Origin: Actinomycetospora corticicola
GTDB lineage: Bacteria; Actinomycetota; Actinomycetes; Mycobacteriales; Pseudonocardiaceae
Direction of reading: 5' to 3'
Length of the DNA: 64,000 nucleotides
Assembly: GCF_013409505.1 (NCBI RefSeq)
Contig: NZ_JACCBN010000001.1
Location: 992,001 to 1,056,000 of the forward strand
The position numbers were made by a program, and so were the translations under genes. Below are positions 53,242 to 61,678 of the stretch, one piece after another (the first letter of the stretch is position 1; each line of letters starts with the position of its first letter). The notes under the pieces are model-generated. The model did no database searches and was not told where the DNA came from. It saw only the letters and a list, made by a program, of their open reading frames with translations.

Positions 53242-53622
53242 ATGGGGACGAGACCGGCACCGCCGGCACACCACGCGCGGACCGGGGGAAGCATGGACGG
53301 GCTGACGGCGACGGTCGCGACGCTCCCGTCGGCCACGGTGGTCCGGCTGGCGGGCGGTCTGCGTTCCCGGACGGCGACGGTGTTGCGCGAGGCGGTGGAG
53401 GGGGCTCTCGACGGCGGGTCCACCACGCTGGTGCTCGACCTGACCGACGTCGTCGCCGAGGACGACCTGGGCCTCTGGGTGATCCCTGCCGTCGCCGGGG
53501 ACGCCCACGCGCGGGGTGTGGTCTTCACGGTCGTGGCCCCGAAGCGGGCGCTCCGAAGCCGCCTGCGCCGCCTCGGGGGGCGGCCGTTCGACATCACCGA
53601 CGTCCGCCCGGCGGGGTGCTGA
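53242..53622 (+). CDS. STAS-domain protein (anti-sigma antagonist-like)
   Basis: Small cytoplasmic protein of about 126 residues with a STAS fold: LTATVATLPSATVVRLAGGLRSRTATVLREAVEGALDGGSTTLVLDLTDVVAEDDLGLWVIPAVAGDAHARGV. In true anti-sigma antagonists the turn after the third strand reads D-S-(S/T)-G with the phosphorylated Ser; here it is EDDLG, so regulation by phosphorylation at the usual site is lost. ATG at 53242 with GAGGGGGA upstream; ATG at 53293 (GGGGGAA) is an equally possible shorter start. No anti-sigma factor or sigma gene adjoins. Confidence 0.62.
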   Translation: MGTRPAPPAHHARTGGSMDGLTATVATLPSATVVRLAGGLRSRTATVLREAVEGALDGGSTTLVLDLTDVVAEDDLGLWVIPAVAGDAHARGVVFTVVAPKRALRSRLRRLGGRPFDITDVRPAGC

Positions 53623-53701
53623 CCCGGCCCGCCGAGGTTCACATCAGGCAGGGACGGGAGCTGTTCGGGCTGCCTGACGTGACTCTCGCGGTCGGCCCGC
53701 G

Positions 53702-54583
53702 CTACGTGGGCGGCTCGAGGTCGTCCGGGACGCCGGGCCACGGGTCGACCAGGTCCAGGTAGTCCCCGGGCGAGGCGGTGAACTCCGGCGGGCGCTTCTC
53801 GAGGAACGACGTGACGCCCTCGGTCGCGTCCGGCCCGGCGCCGAGCGCGGCGATCACGCGGGTGTCCATCCGGTGCGCGTCCCACGGGGACTCCGCGCCG
53901 AGCATCGACCACATCATGCGGCGGGTGAGGGCGACCGAGACGCCGGAGGTGTTCTCCGCGATCTCCGCCGCGAGCGCCCGCACGGCCGGGCCGAGCTCGT
54001 CGTCGGGAACGACCCGCGAGACGAGTCGGCCGGCGAGGGCCTCGGCGGCTCCGAAGACACGCCCCGTCGCCACCCACTCCATCGCCTGCGAGATGCCGAC
54101 GACGCGGGGGAGGAACCAGCTCGACGCGCCGTCGGGGGCGATGCCGCGGCGCGTGAACACGTAGCCGAAGCGGGCCGACTCCGCGGCGATGCGGATGTCG
54201 GCCGGCAGCAGGAGCGAGGCCCCGATCCCGACGGCGGGTCCGTTGACCGCCGCGATCACCGGCTTCACGCTCGCCGCGATCCGCAGGACGGCGACCCCGC
54301 CGAGGTCCCGCGGCTTCCCGCCGATCGCGCCGCCGGCCTTCAACCGCGCGTCCTGCACCGCCGCGTAGTCGAAGGTCGAGCCGCCCCGGCCGAGGTCCGC
54401 CCCGGCGCAGAACGCCCGCCCCGCGCCGGTGAGGACGACGACGCGCACGGCGTCGTCGGCGTCGGACCGGTCGAACGCCGCGACGATCTCGGTGGCCATC
54501 TCTGGGGTGAAGGCGTTCATCCGGTCGGGACGGTCGAGGGTGACCGTCGCGATCCCGTCCGCGACCTCGTAGCCGATCTGCAT
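53702..54583 (-). CDS. enoyl-CoA hydratase/isomerase (crotonase family)
   Basis: Crotonase-fold protein of 293 residues. The oxyanion-hole segments are GRAFCAGADLGRG near 54-66 and NGPAVGIGASLLLPADIRIAA near 113-133; the position of the catalytic Glu in classical hydratases is not certain here (FTRRGIAPDGASSWFLPRVVG), suggesting an isomerase-like or specialised member. ATG at 54583 with GGAGGCCAC upstream, the flank of palindromic repeat copy E. It lies downstream of the paa operon in the same direction but across the hairpin repeat, so it may have a separate or attenuated transcript. Confidence 0.85.
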   Translation of the reverse strand: MQIGYEVADGIATVTLDRPDRMNAFTPEMATEIVAAFDRSDADDAVRVVVLTGAGRAFCAGADLGRGGSTFDYAAVQDARLKAGGAIGGKPRDLGGVAVLRIAASVKPVIAAVNGPAVGIGASLLLPADIRIAAESARFGYVFTRRGIAPDGASSWFLPRVVGISQAMEWVATGRVFGAAEALAGRLVSRVVPDDELGPAVRALAAEIAENTSGVSVALTRRMMWSMLGAESPWDAHRMDTRVIAALGAGPDATEGVTSFLEKRPPEFTASPGDYLDLVDPWPGVPDDLEPPT

Positions 54584-54598
54584 GTGGCCTCCGGCCTC

Positions 54599-54638
54599 GT
54601 GAGCACTAGCGGTCGCTATCGCGACCGTTTCTGCTCAC
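54599..54638. repeat. 40-bp palindromic repeat, copy E
   Basis: Arms GTGAGCACTAGCGGTCGC and GCGACCGTTTCTGCTCAC (15/18 paired) around TATC. It carries the TGA of paaI (54637-54635) and sits just before the ribosome site of the crotonase gene. Probable terminator or attenuator at the end of the paa operon. Confidence 0.85.
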
Positions 54639-55033
54639 GAGCGAAGCACACGCGACCGGCCGCGGAACTCCGCGATCACCCGACCGTCGGTGGGGCGGGA
54701 GACCGTCACGTCGTAGACCCCGGAGCGCCCGTACACCGTCCGCTCGATCGCGACGGCCTCCAACACGTCGTTCTCCCGCGCCGAGGCGACGAAGGTGATG
54801 TCGCCGCCGGCCGCGACGGTGACGGGGCCGGGGGAGTTGCACGCGCACGCGAACGCGGAGTCGGCGAGCAGGAACAGGTAGCCGCCGTGACACATGCCGT
54901 GGCCGTTGACCATGTCGGAGGTGACCCGCATGGTCACGCGGGCCTCGCCGTCCGCGGCGGCGTGCAGCTCCATGCCGAGCTTGCGGGACGCGGCGTCGTC
55001 GTCCCACATCCGCTTGACCGACGCGGCGATCAC
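54635..55033 (-). CDS. paaI: PaaI hotdog-fold thioesterase
   Basis: Protein of 132 residues hydrolysing hydroxyphenylacetyl-CoA and related thioesters, a safety valve that frees CoA when the pathway stalls. Hotdog signature VNGHGMCHGGYLFLLADSAFACACNS at about 48-73 contains the HGG turn and the catalytic Asp in LAD. The GTG at 55033 overlaps the paaZ TGA (GTGA). Its last codons and stop fall in the flank and arm of repeat copy E. Last gene of the paa operon proper. Confidence 0.9.
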   Translation of the reverse strand: MIAASVKRMWDDDAASRKLGMELHAAADGEARVTMRVTSDMVNGHGMCHGGYLFLLADSAFACACNSPGPVTVAAGGDITFVASARENDVLEAVAIERTVYGRSGVYDVTVSRPTDGRVIAEFRGRSRVLRS

Positions 55034-57063
55034 GCGGACACCGCCTGCTTCGCCACCAGCGTGAGCACGTCGTAGCGCGCCACCGAGTCGCCGTTCTGGT
55101 TCGTCACGTCGGCGTCCCAGCGGACCTCGCCGTACGCGGCGGTGTCGCGCGGGGTGATCTGCTTGGCGGTGAGCGTGATCGTCAGCTCGTCGTCGAACTT
55201 GACGGGCGTGAGGAAGCGCAGCGAGTCGACGCCGAAGTTGGCGAGCACGGGGCCGGGCGCCGGGTCGACGAACAGGCCCGCGGCGAACGACACGACCAGG
55301 TACCCGTGGGCCACGCGCTCCCCGAAGAACGGGTTCTGCGACGCGGCCTCGGCGTCCATGTGCGCGTAGAACGTGTCGCCGGTGAACTCGGCGAAGTGCT
55401 CCACGTCCTCCAGCGTCACCCGCCGCGGACCGCCGACGACGGTGTCGCCGAGCGCGAGCTCCTCGAGGTGCTTGCGGAAGGGGTGGACGTCGGTGACGGT
55501 GCGGGTCGTCCCCGGCACCCACTGCCCGGTGATCGCGGTGAGCATCTCCGGCGAGCCCTGCACCGCGGTGCGCTGCATGTGGTGCTTCACCCCGCGGACG
55601 CCGCCCATCTCCTCGCCGCCACCGGCCCGACCTGGACCGCCGTGAACGAGCTGGGGCATCGGCGAGCCGTGGCCGGTGGACGCCTTCGCGGAGTCCTGGT
55701 CGAGCACCAGCAGCCGGCCGTGCCACGGCGCGATGCCGAGCACGACCTCCCGGGCGAACTCCGGGTCGCCGGTGACGACGGAGCCCGCCAGCGAGCCCTG
55801 CCCGCGGGCGGCCAGCTCGATCACCTGGGTGGTCGAGGTGTAGGGCACGAGGGAGGACACGGGGCCGAACGCCTCGACCTCGTGCACCGCGGCGGCGTCG
55901 GGGTCGGCGGCGAGCAGGACGGGGGAGAGGAACGCGCCGCGCTCGGCGTCGGCGTCCACGACCTCCACGGAGTCCGGCGACCCGAACAGCACCCGCGACC
56001 CGTCGAGGAGCGACTTCAGCGAGCGGCGCACCTCCTCGCGCTGCTCCAGCCCGGCCAGGGCACCCATCCGGACGTCGGGGTTCGAGGGGTTCCCGACGAC
56101 GATCCTCCCGAGGCGTTCGGCGGTCGCCTCGGCCACCGCGTCGAGGTGCTCGGCGGGCACGAACGCGCGCCGGATCGCCGTGCACTTCTGGCCGGCCTTA
56201 ACCGTCATCTCGGTGACGAGCTGCTTGACGTACAGGTCGAACTCGGGCGTCCCCGGCGTCGCGTCCGGGCCCAGGATCGAGCAGTTCAGCGAGTCGGCCT
56301 CGGCGGTGAACCGGACGGCGCGGGCCGCGAGGTTCGGGTGGGTGCGCAGCTGCCGGGCGGTCGACGCCGAGCCGGTGAACGAGACCAGGTCCTGCTCGGT
56401 GAGGTGGTCGAACAGGTCGCCCACGGAGCCCGCGACGAACTGCACGGCGCCCTCGGGGAGCAGCCCGGAGTCGGCGATCAACCGGGCCAGACCCGCCGTC
56501 AGGAAGGCGGTGGGGGTGGCGGGCTTGATGATCGACGGGACCCCGGCGAGGAAGGCCGGCGCGAGCTTCTCCAGCGGGCCCCAGCAGGGGAAGTTGTAGG
56601 CGTTGACCTGCACCGCGACGCCCTGCAGCGGGGAGAGCACGTGCTGGGCGAGGAACGAGCCGTCCTTCGACAGCGGTTCGACGTCGCCCTCGACGAGGAC
56701 CGTGCCGGCCGGCAGCTCGCGCTTGCCCTTTGAGGCGTAGGCCTGCAGCACACCGATGCCGCCGTCGACGTCGAACTTCGAGTCACCGAGGGTGGCGCCG
56801 GTGCGCGCGGACAGGGCGTAGAGCTCCCCGCGGTGCTCGCGGAGGTGCCCGGCGAGCGCCTTGAGCAGCCCGGCGCGCTGGTGGAACGTCAGCTCGCGGA
56901 GCGCCGGGCCGCCCGTCGAGCGGGCGTACGCCGCCGCGCCCGCGAGGTCGAGCCCGTCGGTGGAGAGCCGCCCGACCTCCTCGCCGGTGACGGCGTCGAA
57001 CATCGGCCGACCCTCACCGGACCCGGCCTGCCAGCGCCCCTGCAGATAGCTCTCGACGGTCAC
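55030..57063 (-). CDS. paaZ: bifunctional oxepin-CoA hydrolase / aldehyde dehydrogenase PaaZ
   Basis: Two-domain protein of 677 residues opening the oxepin ring and oxidising the resulting semialdehyde. ALDH domain 1-~520: Glu255 in FTAEADSLN and nucleophile Cys294 in GQKCTAIRRA, one residue off the E. coli numbering. MaoC-type (R)-hydratase domain from ~535: FAEFTGDTFYAHMD and NPFFGERVAHGYLVVSFAAGLFV with the Asp/His pair. Both sites look intact. GTG at 57063, 10 bp after paaE; the end overlaps paaI by 4 bp. Confidence 0.95.
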   Translation of the reverse strand: MTVESYLQGRWQAGSGEGRPMFDAVTGEEVGRLSTDGLDLAGAAAYARSTGGPALRELTFHQRAGLLKALAGHLREHRGELYALSARTGATLGDSKFDVDGGIGVLQAYASKGKRELPAGTVLVEGDVEPLSKDGSFLAQHVLSPLQGVAVQVNAYNFPCWGPLEKLAPAFLAGVPSIIKPATPTAFLTAGLARLIADSGLLPEGAVQFVAGSVGDLFDHLTEQDLVSFTGSASTARQLRTHPNLAARAVRFTAEADSLNCSILGPDATPGTPEFDLYVKQLVTEMTVKAGQKCTAIRRAFVPAEHLDAVAEATAERLGRIVVGNPSNPDVRMGALAGLEQREEVRRSLKSLLDGSRVLFGSPDSVEVVDADAERGAFLSPVLLAADPDAAAVHEVEAFGPVSSLVPYTSTTQVIELAARGQGSLAGSVVTGDPEFAREVVLGIAPWHGRLLVLDQDSAKASTGHGSPMPQLVHGGPGRAGGGEEMGGVRGVKHHMQRTAVQGSPEMLTAITGQWVPGTTRTVTDVHPFRKHLEELALGDTVVGGPRRVTLEDVEHFAEFTGDTFYAHMDAEAASQNPFFGERVAHGYLVVSFAAGLFVDPAPGPVLANFGVDSLRFLTPVKFDDELTITLTAKQITPRDTAAYGEVRWDADVTNQNGDSVARYDVLTLVAKQAVSA

Positions 57064-57073
57064 CCGCGCACCT

Positions 57074-58129
57074 CTAGACGTCGTAGTCGATGGTCAGTTC
57101 GTCGGAGACCGGGACCGACTGGCACGTGAGCACGAACCCGGCCTCGACCTCGGAGTCCTCCAGCGCGAAGTTGCGCTGCATCGCCACCTCGCCGGTGACG
57201 ACCTTGGCGCGACAGGTCCCGCACACGCCACCCCGGCAGGCGAAGGGCAGGTCGGACCGCACCTTCTGGGCCGCGTCGAGCACGAACGAGTCGGGCGGGA
57301 TCGTCGCGGTGACGCTGCGCCCGTGCAGCACGATCGTCGCCGTGGCGCCCTCGGCGGGCGCGTCCTCGTGGCGCACCGGCTGCGGCGGCGGGGAGTCGAC
57401 GTAGAACAGTTCCGCGTGGACCTTCTCCCGCCCGATGCCGAGCTCGTCGAGCAGGTCCCGCGCTCCGGTCACCATCTCCAGCGGACCGCACAGCCACCAG
57501 TGGTCGACCTGCGGGGTCGGGACGAGGAAGCGGAGCAGCTCCCCGAGCTTGTTCCTGTCGAGCCGGCCCGCGAAGATCTCGGCCTCGACGGGCTCGCGGG
57601 AGAGCACGTGGTCGAGCTGGAACCGCGCGCGGTAGCGGTCCTTCAGATCGGCGAGCTCCTCGGCGAACATCACCGTGTCGGCCCGGCGGTTGCCGTAGAG
57701 CAGCGTGACGTGGGTGTCGGGGTGCGCGGCGAGCACGGTCGCGGCGATCGAGAGCACCGGGGTGATACCCGAGCCGGCCGCGATCAACGTGTGGTGCTCG
57801 CCCGGCTGCGGATCGGGCGAGAAGCGCCCGTCGGGCGGTCCGACCTCGAGGGTGTCGCCGACGGCGAGCCGGTCGACCAGCCACCCCGAGAACAGCCCGG
57901 TCTCCACCCGTCGCACGCCGATCCGCGGCGCAGCGCCCTCGGGGGCGCAGATCGAGTAGGAGCGACGTTCGCCGTCGTGGGAGAGCGTCAGGTACTGCCC
58001 GGCGCGGAAGGCGTAGTGCTCGCGCAGATCGGCCGGCACGTCGAAGGTGATCGCGACGGCGTCGTCGGTGAGGTGCTCGACGGCCGCGACCCGGAGGGCG
58101 TGGAAGCCCGTGTCGAGCGTGGCGGTCAT
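57074..58129 (-). CDS. paaE: phenylacetyl-CoA epoxidase reductase subunit
   Basis: Protein of 351 residues passing electrons from NADPH to the PaaAC diiron oxygenase. FAD-binding reductase part: RAGQYLTLSHDGERRSYSICAP (about 43-62) and NADP part AAGSGITPVLSIAATVL with LLYGNRRADTVMF. The C-terminal plant-type ferredoxin domain has CRGGVCGTC plus a last Cys in LTCQ, ligating [2Fe-2S]. The ATG shares its A with the paaD TGA (TGATG). Also called PaaK in some naming schemes. Confidence 0.95.
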   Translation of the reverse strand: MTATLDTGFHALRVAAVEHLTDDAVAITFDVPADLREHYAFRAGQYLTLSHDGERRSYSICAPEGAAPRIGVRRVETGLFSGWLVDRLAVGDTLEVGPPDGRFSPDPQPGEHHTLIAAGSGITPVLSIAATVLAAHPDTHVTLLYGNRRADTVMFAEELADLKDRYRARFQLDHVLSREPVEAEIFAGRLDRNKLGELLRFLVPTPQVDHWWLCGPLEMVTGARDLLDELGIGREKVHAELFYVDSPPPQPVRHEDAPAEGATATIVLHGRSVTATIPPDSFVLDAAQKVRSDLPFACRGGVCGTCRAKVVTGEVAMQRNFALEDSEVEAGFVLTCQSVPVSDELTIDYDV

Positions 58130-58635
58130 CAGATGTCCTTCATGTGCTCGAACGGCTCGGAGCAGGCGCGGCACCGGCGCAGCGCCGTGCAGGCCGTGGG
58201 TCCGAAGCGCGACAGCTCCTCGGTGTCGGCGCTGCCGCAGCGTGGGCAGTCGACCCGCTTCGGCGGGGCCGCCAGCGTGAGCGCGACCGGGCCGGTCGAG
58301 CGCGGGCCGATGTGGTCGGGCGGCGCGACGCCGGCCTCGGCGAGCTTGCGGCGGCCCTCGTCGGAGATGAGGTCGGTGGTCCACGGCGGGGTGAGGGTCA
58401 CCGTGACCTCGACCTCCCCGTAGACGGCGAGCCGCTCGCGCAGGTCGGCGGCCATCGCGTCGAGGGCGGGGCAGCCGGCGTAGGTGGGCGTGATGGTGGC
58501 GGTGACGTGCCCGTCGTCCTGCGAGACCGAGCGCAGCACCCCGAGGTCGGCGAGGGTCAGCATCGGCATCTCGGGGTCGGTCACCTCGGCGGCGGCCCGC
58601 CAGAGCTCCGCGTCCACCGTGTCCACCCCGCTCAC
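58129..58635 (-). CDS. paaD: PaaD, metal/Fe-S assembly factor of the epoxidase
   Basis: Protein of 168 residues. The N-terminal MIP18/DUF59 domain (DPEMPMLTLADLGVLRSV, PTYAGCPALDAMAADLRERL) contains the reactive-type Cys of this family; the C-terminal zinc ribbon has CPRC, then CTALRRCRAC. PaaD is needed to mature the epoxidase, probably the PaaE cluster. The GTG at 58635 overlaps the paaC TGA; a second GTG directly before it (58638) is equally possible. Confidence 0.93.
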   Translation of the reverse strand: MSGVDTVDAELWRAAAEVTDPEMPMLTLADLGVLRSVSQDDGHVTATITPTYAGCPALDAMAADLRERLAVYGEVEVTVTLTPPWTTDLISDEGRRKLAEAGVAPPDHIGPRSTGPVALTLAAPPKRVDCPRCGSADTEELSRFGPTACTALRRCRACSEPFEHMKDI

Positions 58636-59546
58636 CACGTCGCGTCCGGGTGCGCGCGGGCCAGCGACTGCATGGTGGCGAGCACCCGCCCCAGCGACTC
58701 GGTGTGCACGCCGTCCCGGCCCCCGCGGCCGCCGACCAGCCCGACGGCGGGTCGGGTCGGCTCGGTGAGCGTCGCGACCGGCAGGACCTGCGCGAGGTCG
58801 GCGTCCACCGACGCCTTCAGTGACGCCGGGTCGACCGCGACGCCGGCCTCGACCAGCCGGGTCTCGACCGGGTGCGCCAGGAACAGCTCCGTGACGAACG
58901 GCCAGACGTCGTCGAGCCCGGCCTGCATGCGCCGGTGCGACTCGTCGGTCCCGTCGCCCAGGCGCACGACCCACCCCGCGGCGTACTCGCGCTGGTAGGC
59001 GAGCTCCGGCACGGCCTTGGCGGCGACGGCCGCGAGCACCGGGTCGGCCGAGCCCCGCAGCGTCGTCATGAGGGCCAGGCGCCAGGAGGAGTAGACGAGG
59101 ATCCAGGCCATCGTCCGCCCGAAGTCGCCCAGGTCCATCTCGGCGAGCGTGACGTTGCGGAAGGACCGGTCGTCCCGGAAGTAGGCGAGGACGTCCTCGT
59201 CGGACAGACCGGCGGCGAGACCTGGCGTCCGGAAGCGCTCCGCCGCGCCGAGGTGACCGGCGCGCGAGAGCAGCACCCGGGCCTGGCCGAGCAGGTCGAG
59301 CGCGATGTTCGCGAGCGCGACCTCCTCCTCGAGCTCCGGGGCGTGCGTCGCCCACTCGGAGAGGCGCTGGCTCCCGACGAGGGCGTCGTCGGCGAGCATC
59401 AGGCAGTAGGCGGCGAGGTCCTCGCGGTCGACGCCGTCGGGAGCTGGTGCGGTGACCTCGACGACCGTCTCGTCGAAGCCCGCGCCGTAGGCCCACCGGC
59501 CGTCGTGGTCGGCGTCGGCGAGTCCGTCGAACACGTGATCGTTCAC
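58632..59546 (-). CDS. paaC: PaaC, structural subunit of phenylacetyl-CoA epoxidase
   Basis: Ferritin-like helical protein of 304 residues forming the core heterodimer with PaaA. Marks: LADDALVGSQRLSEWATHAPELEEEVALANIALDLLGQARVLL and KAVPELAYQREYAAGWVVRLGDGTDESHRRMQAGLDDVWPF. The true diiron site is in PaaA; PaaC is structural. The C-terminus carries a Gly-rich tail (VGLVGGRGGRDGVHTESLGRVLATMQSLAR). GTG at 59546 overlaps the paaB TGA. Confidence 0.94.
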   Translation of the reverse strand: MNDHVFDGLADADHDGRWAYGAGFDETVVEVTAPAPDGVDREDLAAYCLMLADDALVGSQRLSEWATHAPELEEEVALANIALDLLGQARVLLSRAGHLGAAERFRTPGLAAGLSDEDVLAYFRDDRSFRNVTLAEMDLGDFGRTMAWILVYSSWRLALMTTLRGSADPVLAAVAAKAVPELAYQREYAAGWVVRLGDGTDESHRRMQAGLDDVWPFVTELFLAHPVETRLVEAGVAVDPASLKASVDADLAQVLPVATLTEPTRPAVGLVGGRGGRDGVHTESLGRVLATMQSLARAHPDATW

Positions 59547-59893
59547 AGGTGCGGCACGTCCTCGGGGATCTCGTAGAACGTGGGGTGGCGGTAGACCTTG
59601 TCGCCCGACGGCGCGAAGAACGGGTCCTTCTCGTCGGGGCTCGACGCGGTGATCGCGTCGGCGCGCACCACCCAGATCGACACACCCTCGTTGCGCCGCG
59701 TGTAGAGGTTGCGGGCGTTGTGCAGGGCCATGTGGTCGTCGGGGGCGTGCAGCGACCCGACGTGCACGTGGTTCAGCCCGCGCTTGCCGCGCACGAACAC
59801 CTCGTAGAGCGGCCACGTGCGGTCGGGGGTGACGCCGGGCCGGATGTCCGGCTCGCCCTCGGGGTGCGCGGTGACGTCGTCGGCCATGCTCAT
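59543..59893 (-). CDS. paaB: PaaB, bridging subunit of phenylacetyl-CoA epoxidase
   Basis: Protein of 116 residues: [55 protein letters not shown] is the PaaB core, with an acidic ~20-residue leader. Bridges PaaAC dimers in the complex. The ATG at 59893 overlaps the paaA TGA (ATGA); a second in-frame ATG at 59887 follows two codons later. Confidence 0.95.
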   Translation of the reverse strand: MSMADDVTAHPEGEPDIRPGVTPDRTWPLYEVFVRGKRGLNHVHVGSLHAPDDHMALHNARNLYTRRNEGVSIWVVRADAITASSPDEKDPFFAPSGDKVYRHPTFYEIPEDVPHL

Positions 59894-60861
59894 GCGACCG
59901 CCACCTCCCCTTCCTGACGGCGGGCCGCGCGCTCCGCCTGCTTCGCGGCGTAGGCGGAGGCCGCGTCGCGGACCCACTGCCCGCCCTCGTGCGCGGCGCG
60001 ACGGTGGGCGAGGCGCTGGGCGTTGCAGGGGCCCGCGCCCTTCACGACGGCGGTGAACTCGTCCCAGTCGATGGCGCCGTAGTCGTACGACCCGCGCTCG
60101 GGGTTCCAGCGCAGCTCCGGGTCGGGGAACGTGACCCCGAGCGCCTCGGCCTGAGGCATCGACATGTCGACGTAGCGCTGGCGCAGCTCGTCGTTGGTGT
60201 GCCGCTTGATCCGCCACGCCATCGACTGCTGGGTGTTGGGGGAGTCGCCGTCGGCGGGGCCGAACATCATGAGCGAGGGCCACCACCAGCGGTTGACCGC
60301 GTCCTGCACCATCTCGCGCTGCGCGTCGGTGCCCGCCATCAGCGTCATGAGCAGCTCGAAGCCCTGCCGCTGGTGGAACGACTCCTCCTTGCAGATCCGC
60401 ACCATCGCCCGCGCGTAGGGGCCGTAGCTGGAGCGGCACAGCGGGACCTGGTTGCAGATCGCGGCGCCGTCGACGAGCCAGCCGATGACGCCGATGTCGG
60501 CGTACGTCAGCGTCGGGTAGTTGAAGATCGACGAGTACTTCTGCCTCGAGTCGATCAGCTTCTCGGTGAGCTCGGTGCGGTCGACGCCGAGGGTCTCGGT
60601 GGCCGAGTACAGGTACAGCCCGTGGCCGGCCTCGTCCTGCACCTTCGCGAGCAGGATGGCCTTCCGGCGCAGGCTGGGGGCGCGGAGGATCCAGTTGCCC
60701 TCGGGCTGCATGCCGATGATCTCGGAGTGCGCGTGCTGGGCGATCTGGCGGATCAGCGTCTTCCGGTAGCCCTCGGGCATCCAGTCCCGCGGCTCGATCC
60801 GGCCCTCGGCGGCCACGGTGGCGTCGAACGCCTCGGCCAGCTGCTGCTCGTCCCGGTCCAC
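59890..60861 (-). CDS. paaA: PaaA, catalytic subunit of phenylacetyl-CoA epoxidase
   Basis: Diiron oxygenase subunit of 323 residues turning phenylacetyl-CoA into the ring-1,2-epoxide. Ferritin-like ligand segments are [17 protein letters not shown] near 74-90 and [12 protein letters not shown] near 155-167; the [30 protein letters not shown] start is nearly invariant in the family. GTG at 60861 with GGGAGGG upstream. First gene of paaABCDE-paaZ-paaI, every junction overlapping or within 10 bp. A TetR-type inverted repeat (60870-60885) overlaps the ribosome-site region. Confidence 0.96.
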   Translation of the reverse strand: MDRDEQQLAEAFDATVAAEGRIEPRDWMPEGYRKTLIRQIAQHAHSEIIGMQPEGNWILRAPSLRRKAILLAKVQDEAGHGLYLYSATETLGVDRTELTEKLIDSRQKYSSIFNYPTLTYADIGVIGWLVDGAAICNQVPLCRSSYGPYARAMVRICKEESFHQRQGFELLMTLMAGTDAQREMVQDAVNRWWWPSLMMFGPADGDSPNTQQSMAWRIKRHTNDELRQRYVDMSMPQAEALGVTFPDPELRWNPERGSYDYGAIDWDEFTAVVKGAGPCNAQRLAHRRAAHEGGQWVRDAASAYAAKQAERAARRQEGEVAVA

Positions 60862-60869
60862 AAGCCCTC

Positions 60870-60885
60870 CCGAATGTTCGTTCGG
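60870..60885. promoter_or_regulatory. TetR-type operator in front of paaA
   Basis: CCGAA-TGTTCG-TTCGG, an inverted repeat 9-24 bp upstream of the paaA start. It resembles the ACCGAACG/TTCGGT half-sites bound by TetR regulators of acyl-CoA and phenylacetyl-CoA genes. Binding would block transcription or initiation of the operon. Confidence 0.5.
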
Positions 60886-60962
60886 TTACCGATGGTGCCC
60901 GACTCGCGTGGTGGACGCAAGCCGTTCGCCTCGCCGTCACACGGCTCTGGTCGGATGGCGCG

Positions 60963-61670
60963 ATGCCCGACCCCATGCCCGCCGTGATCGCCCATCGTGG
61001 AGCCTCGGCCGACGCCCCGGAGAACACGCTCGCCGCGGTGGAGGAGGCGCGTCGGCAGGGCGCCGACGGGATCGAGGTCGACGTACAGCGCACCGCCGAC
61101 GGCGTGCTCGTGCTCCACCACGACGCGACGCCGCGGCGCACCACCGACGCCGGCCCGGCTCTCGCCGACCGGCTCCTGGGCTCCCTCACGTCCACCGAGC
61201 TGCGGACGCTGGACGCCGGGGCGGGGGAGCGCATCCCGACGTTGGCCGAGCTCCTCGACACCGCCGGCGACCTGGAGCTGTTCCTCGAGCTCAAGGACCC
61301 GTGGCTGTACCCGGGAATCGCCGCCGAGGTCGTCGCGGCGTTGGCCGGCCGGCCCGCCGTGGTGATGTCGTTCGACGCCTCCGCGGTGCGGCCGGTCGAC
61401 GCGCCGGGCGTCACCGTCGGGCAGTTGTTGGCGGCCGCCCCCGACGCGGCGCTGCTCGATGACATCGCGACCTACGCGCAGCTGGTCACCGTCGACTACC
61501 GCGCGATGACCGCTGACCTCGTCGCCGCGATCCGCGACCGTTGGATGTCGCCCGGGGTGTTCACCGTCAACGAGGGCGCAACGATGCGGCGAATGGTCGA
61601 CCTCGGGATGGACCGCGTCATCACCGACCGGCCCGCGATGGTGCGGGATCTGCTGGTCGGGCACCGCTGA
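60963..61670 (+). CDS. glycerophosphodiester phosphodiesterase
   Basis: GDPD TIM-barrel enzyme of 235 residues releasing glycerol-3-phosphate from deacylated phospholipids. Catalytic set: His10-Arg11 in VIAHRGASADAPENT, Glu and Asp in GADGIEVDVQRTADG (38-40), and the second His in VLHHDATPRRTT (52). LELKDP and the C-terminal DRVITDRPAMVRDLL are typical. It lacks a signal peptide, so it is cytoplasmic. Divergent from paaA across 101 bp and 8 bp from the convergent HNH gene. An ATG start is used. Confidence 0.92.
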   Translation: MPDPMPAVIAHRGASADAPENTLAAVEEARRQGADGIEVDVQRTADGVLVLHHDATPRRTTDAGPALADRLLGSLTSTELRTLDAGAGERIPTLAELLDTAGDLELFLELKDPWLYPGIAAEVVAALAGRPAVVMSFDASAVRPVDAPGVTVGQLLAAAPDAALLDDIATYAQLVTVDYRAMTADLVAAIRDRWMSPGVFTVNEGATMRRMVDLGMDRVITDRPAMVRDLLVGHR

Positions 61671-61678
61671 CCCGACTG

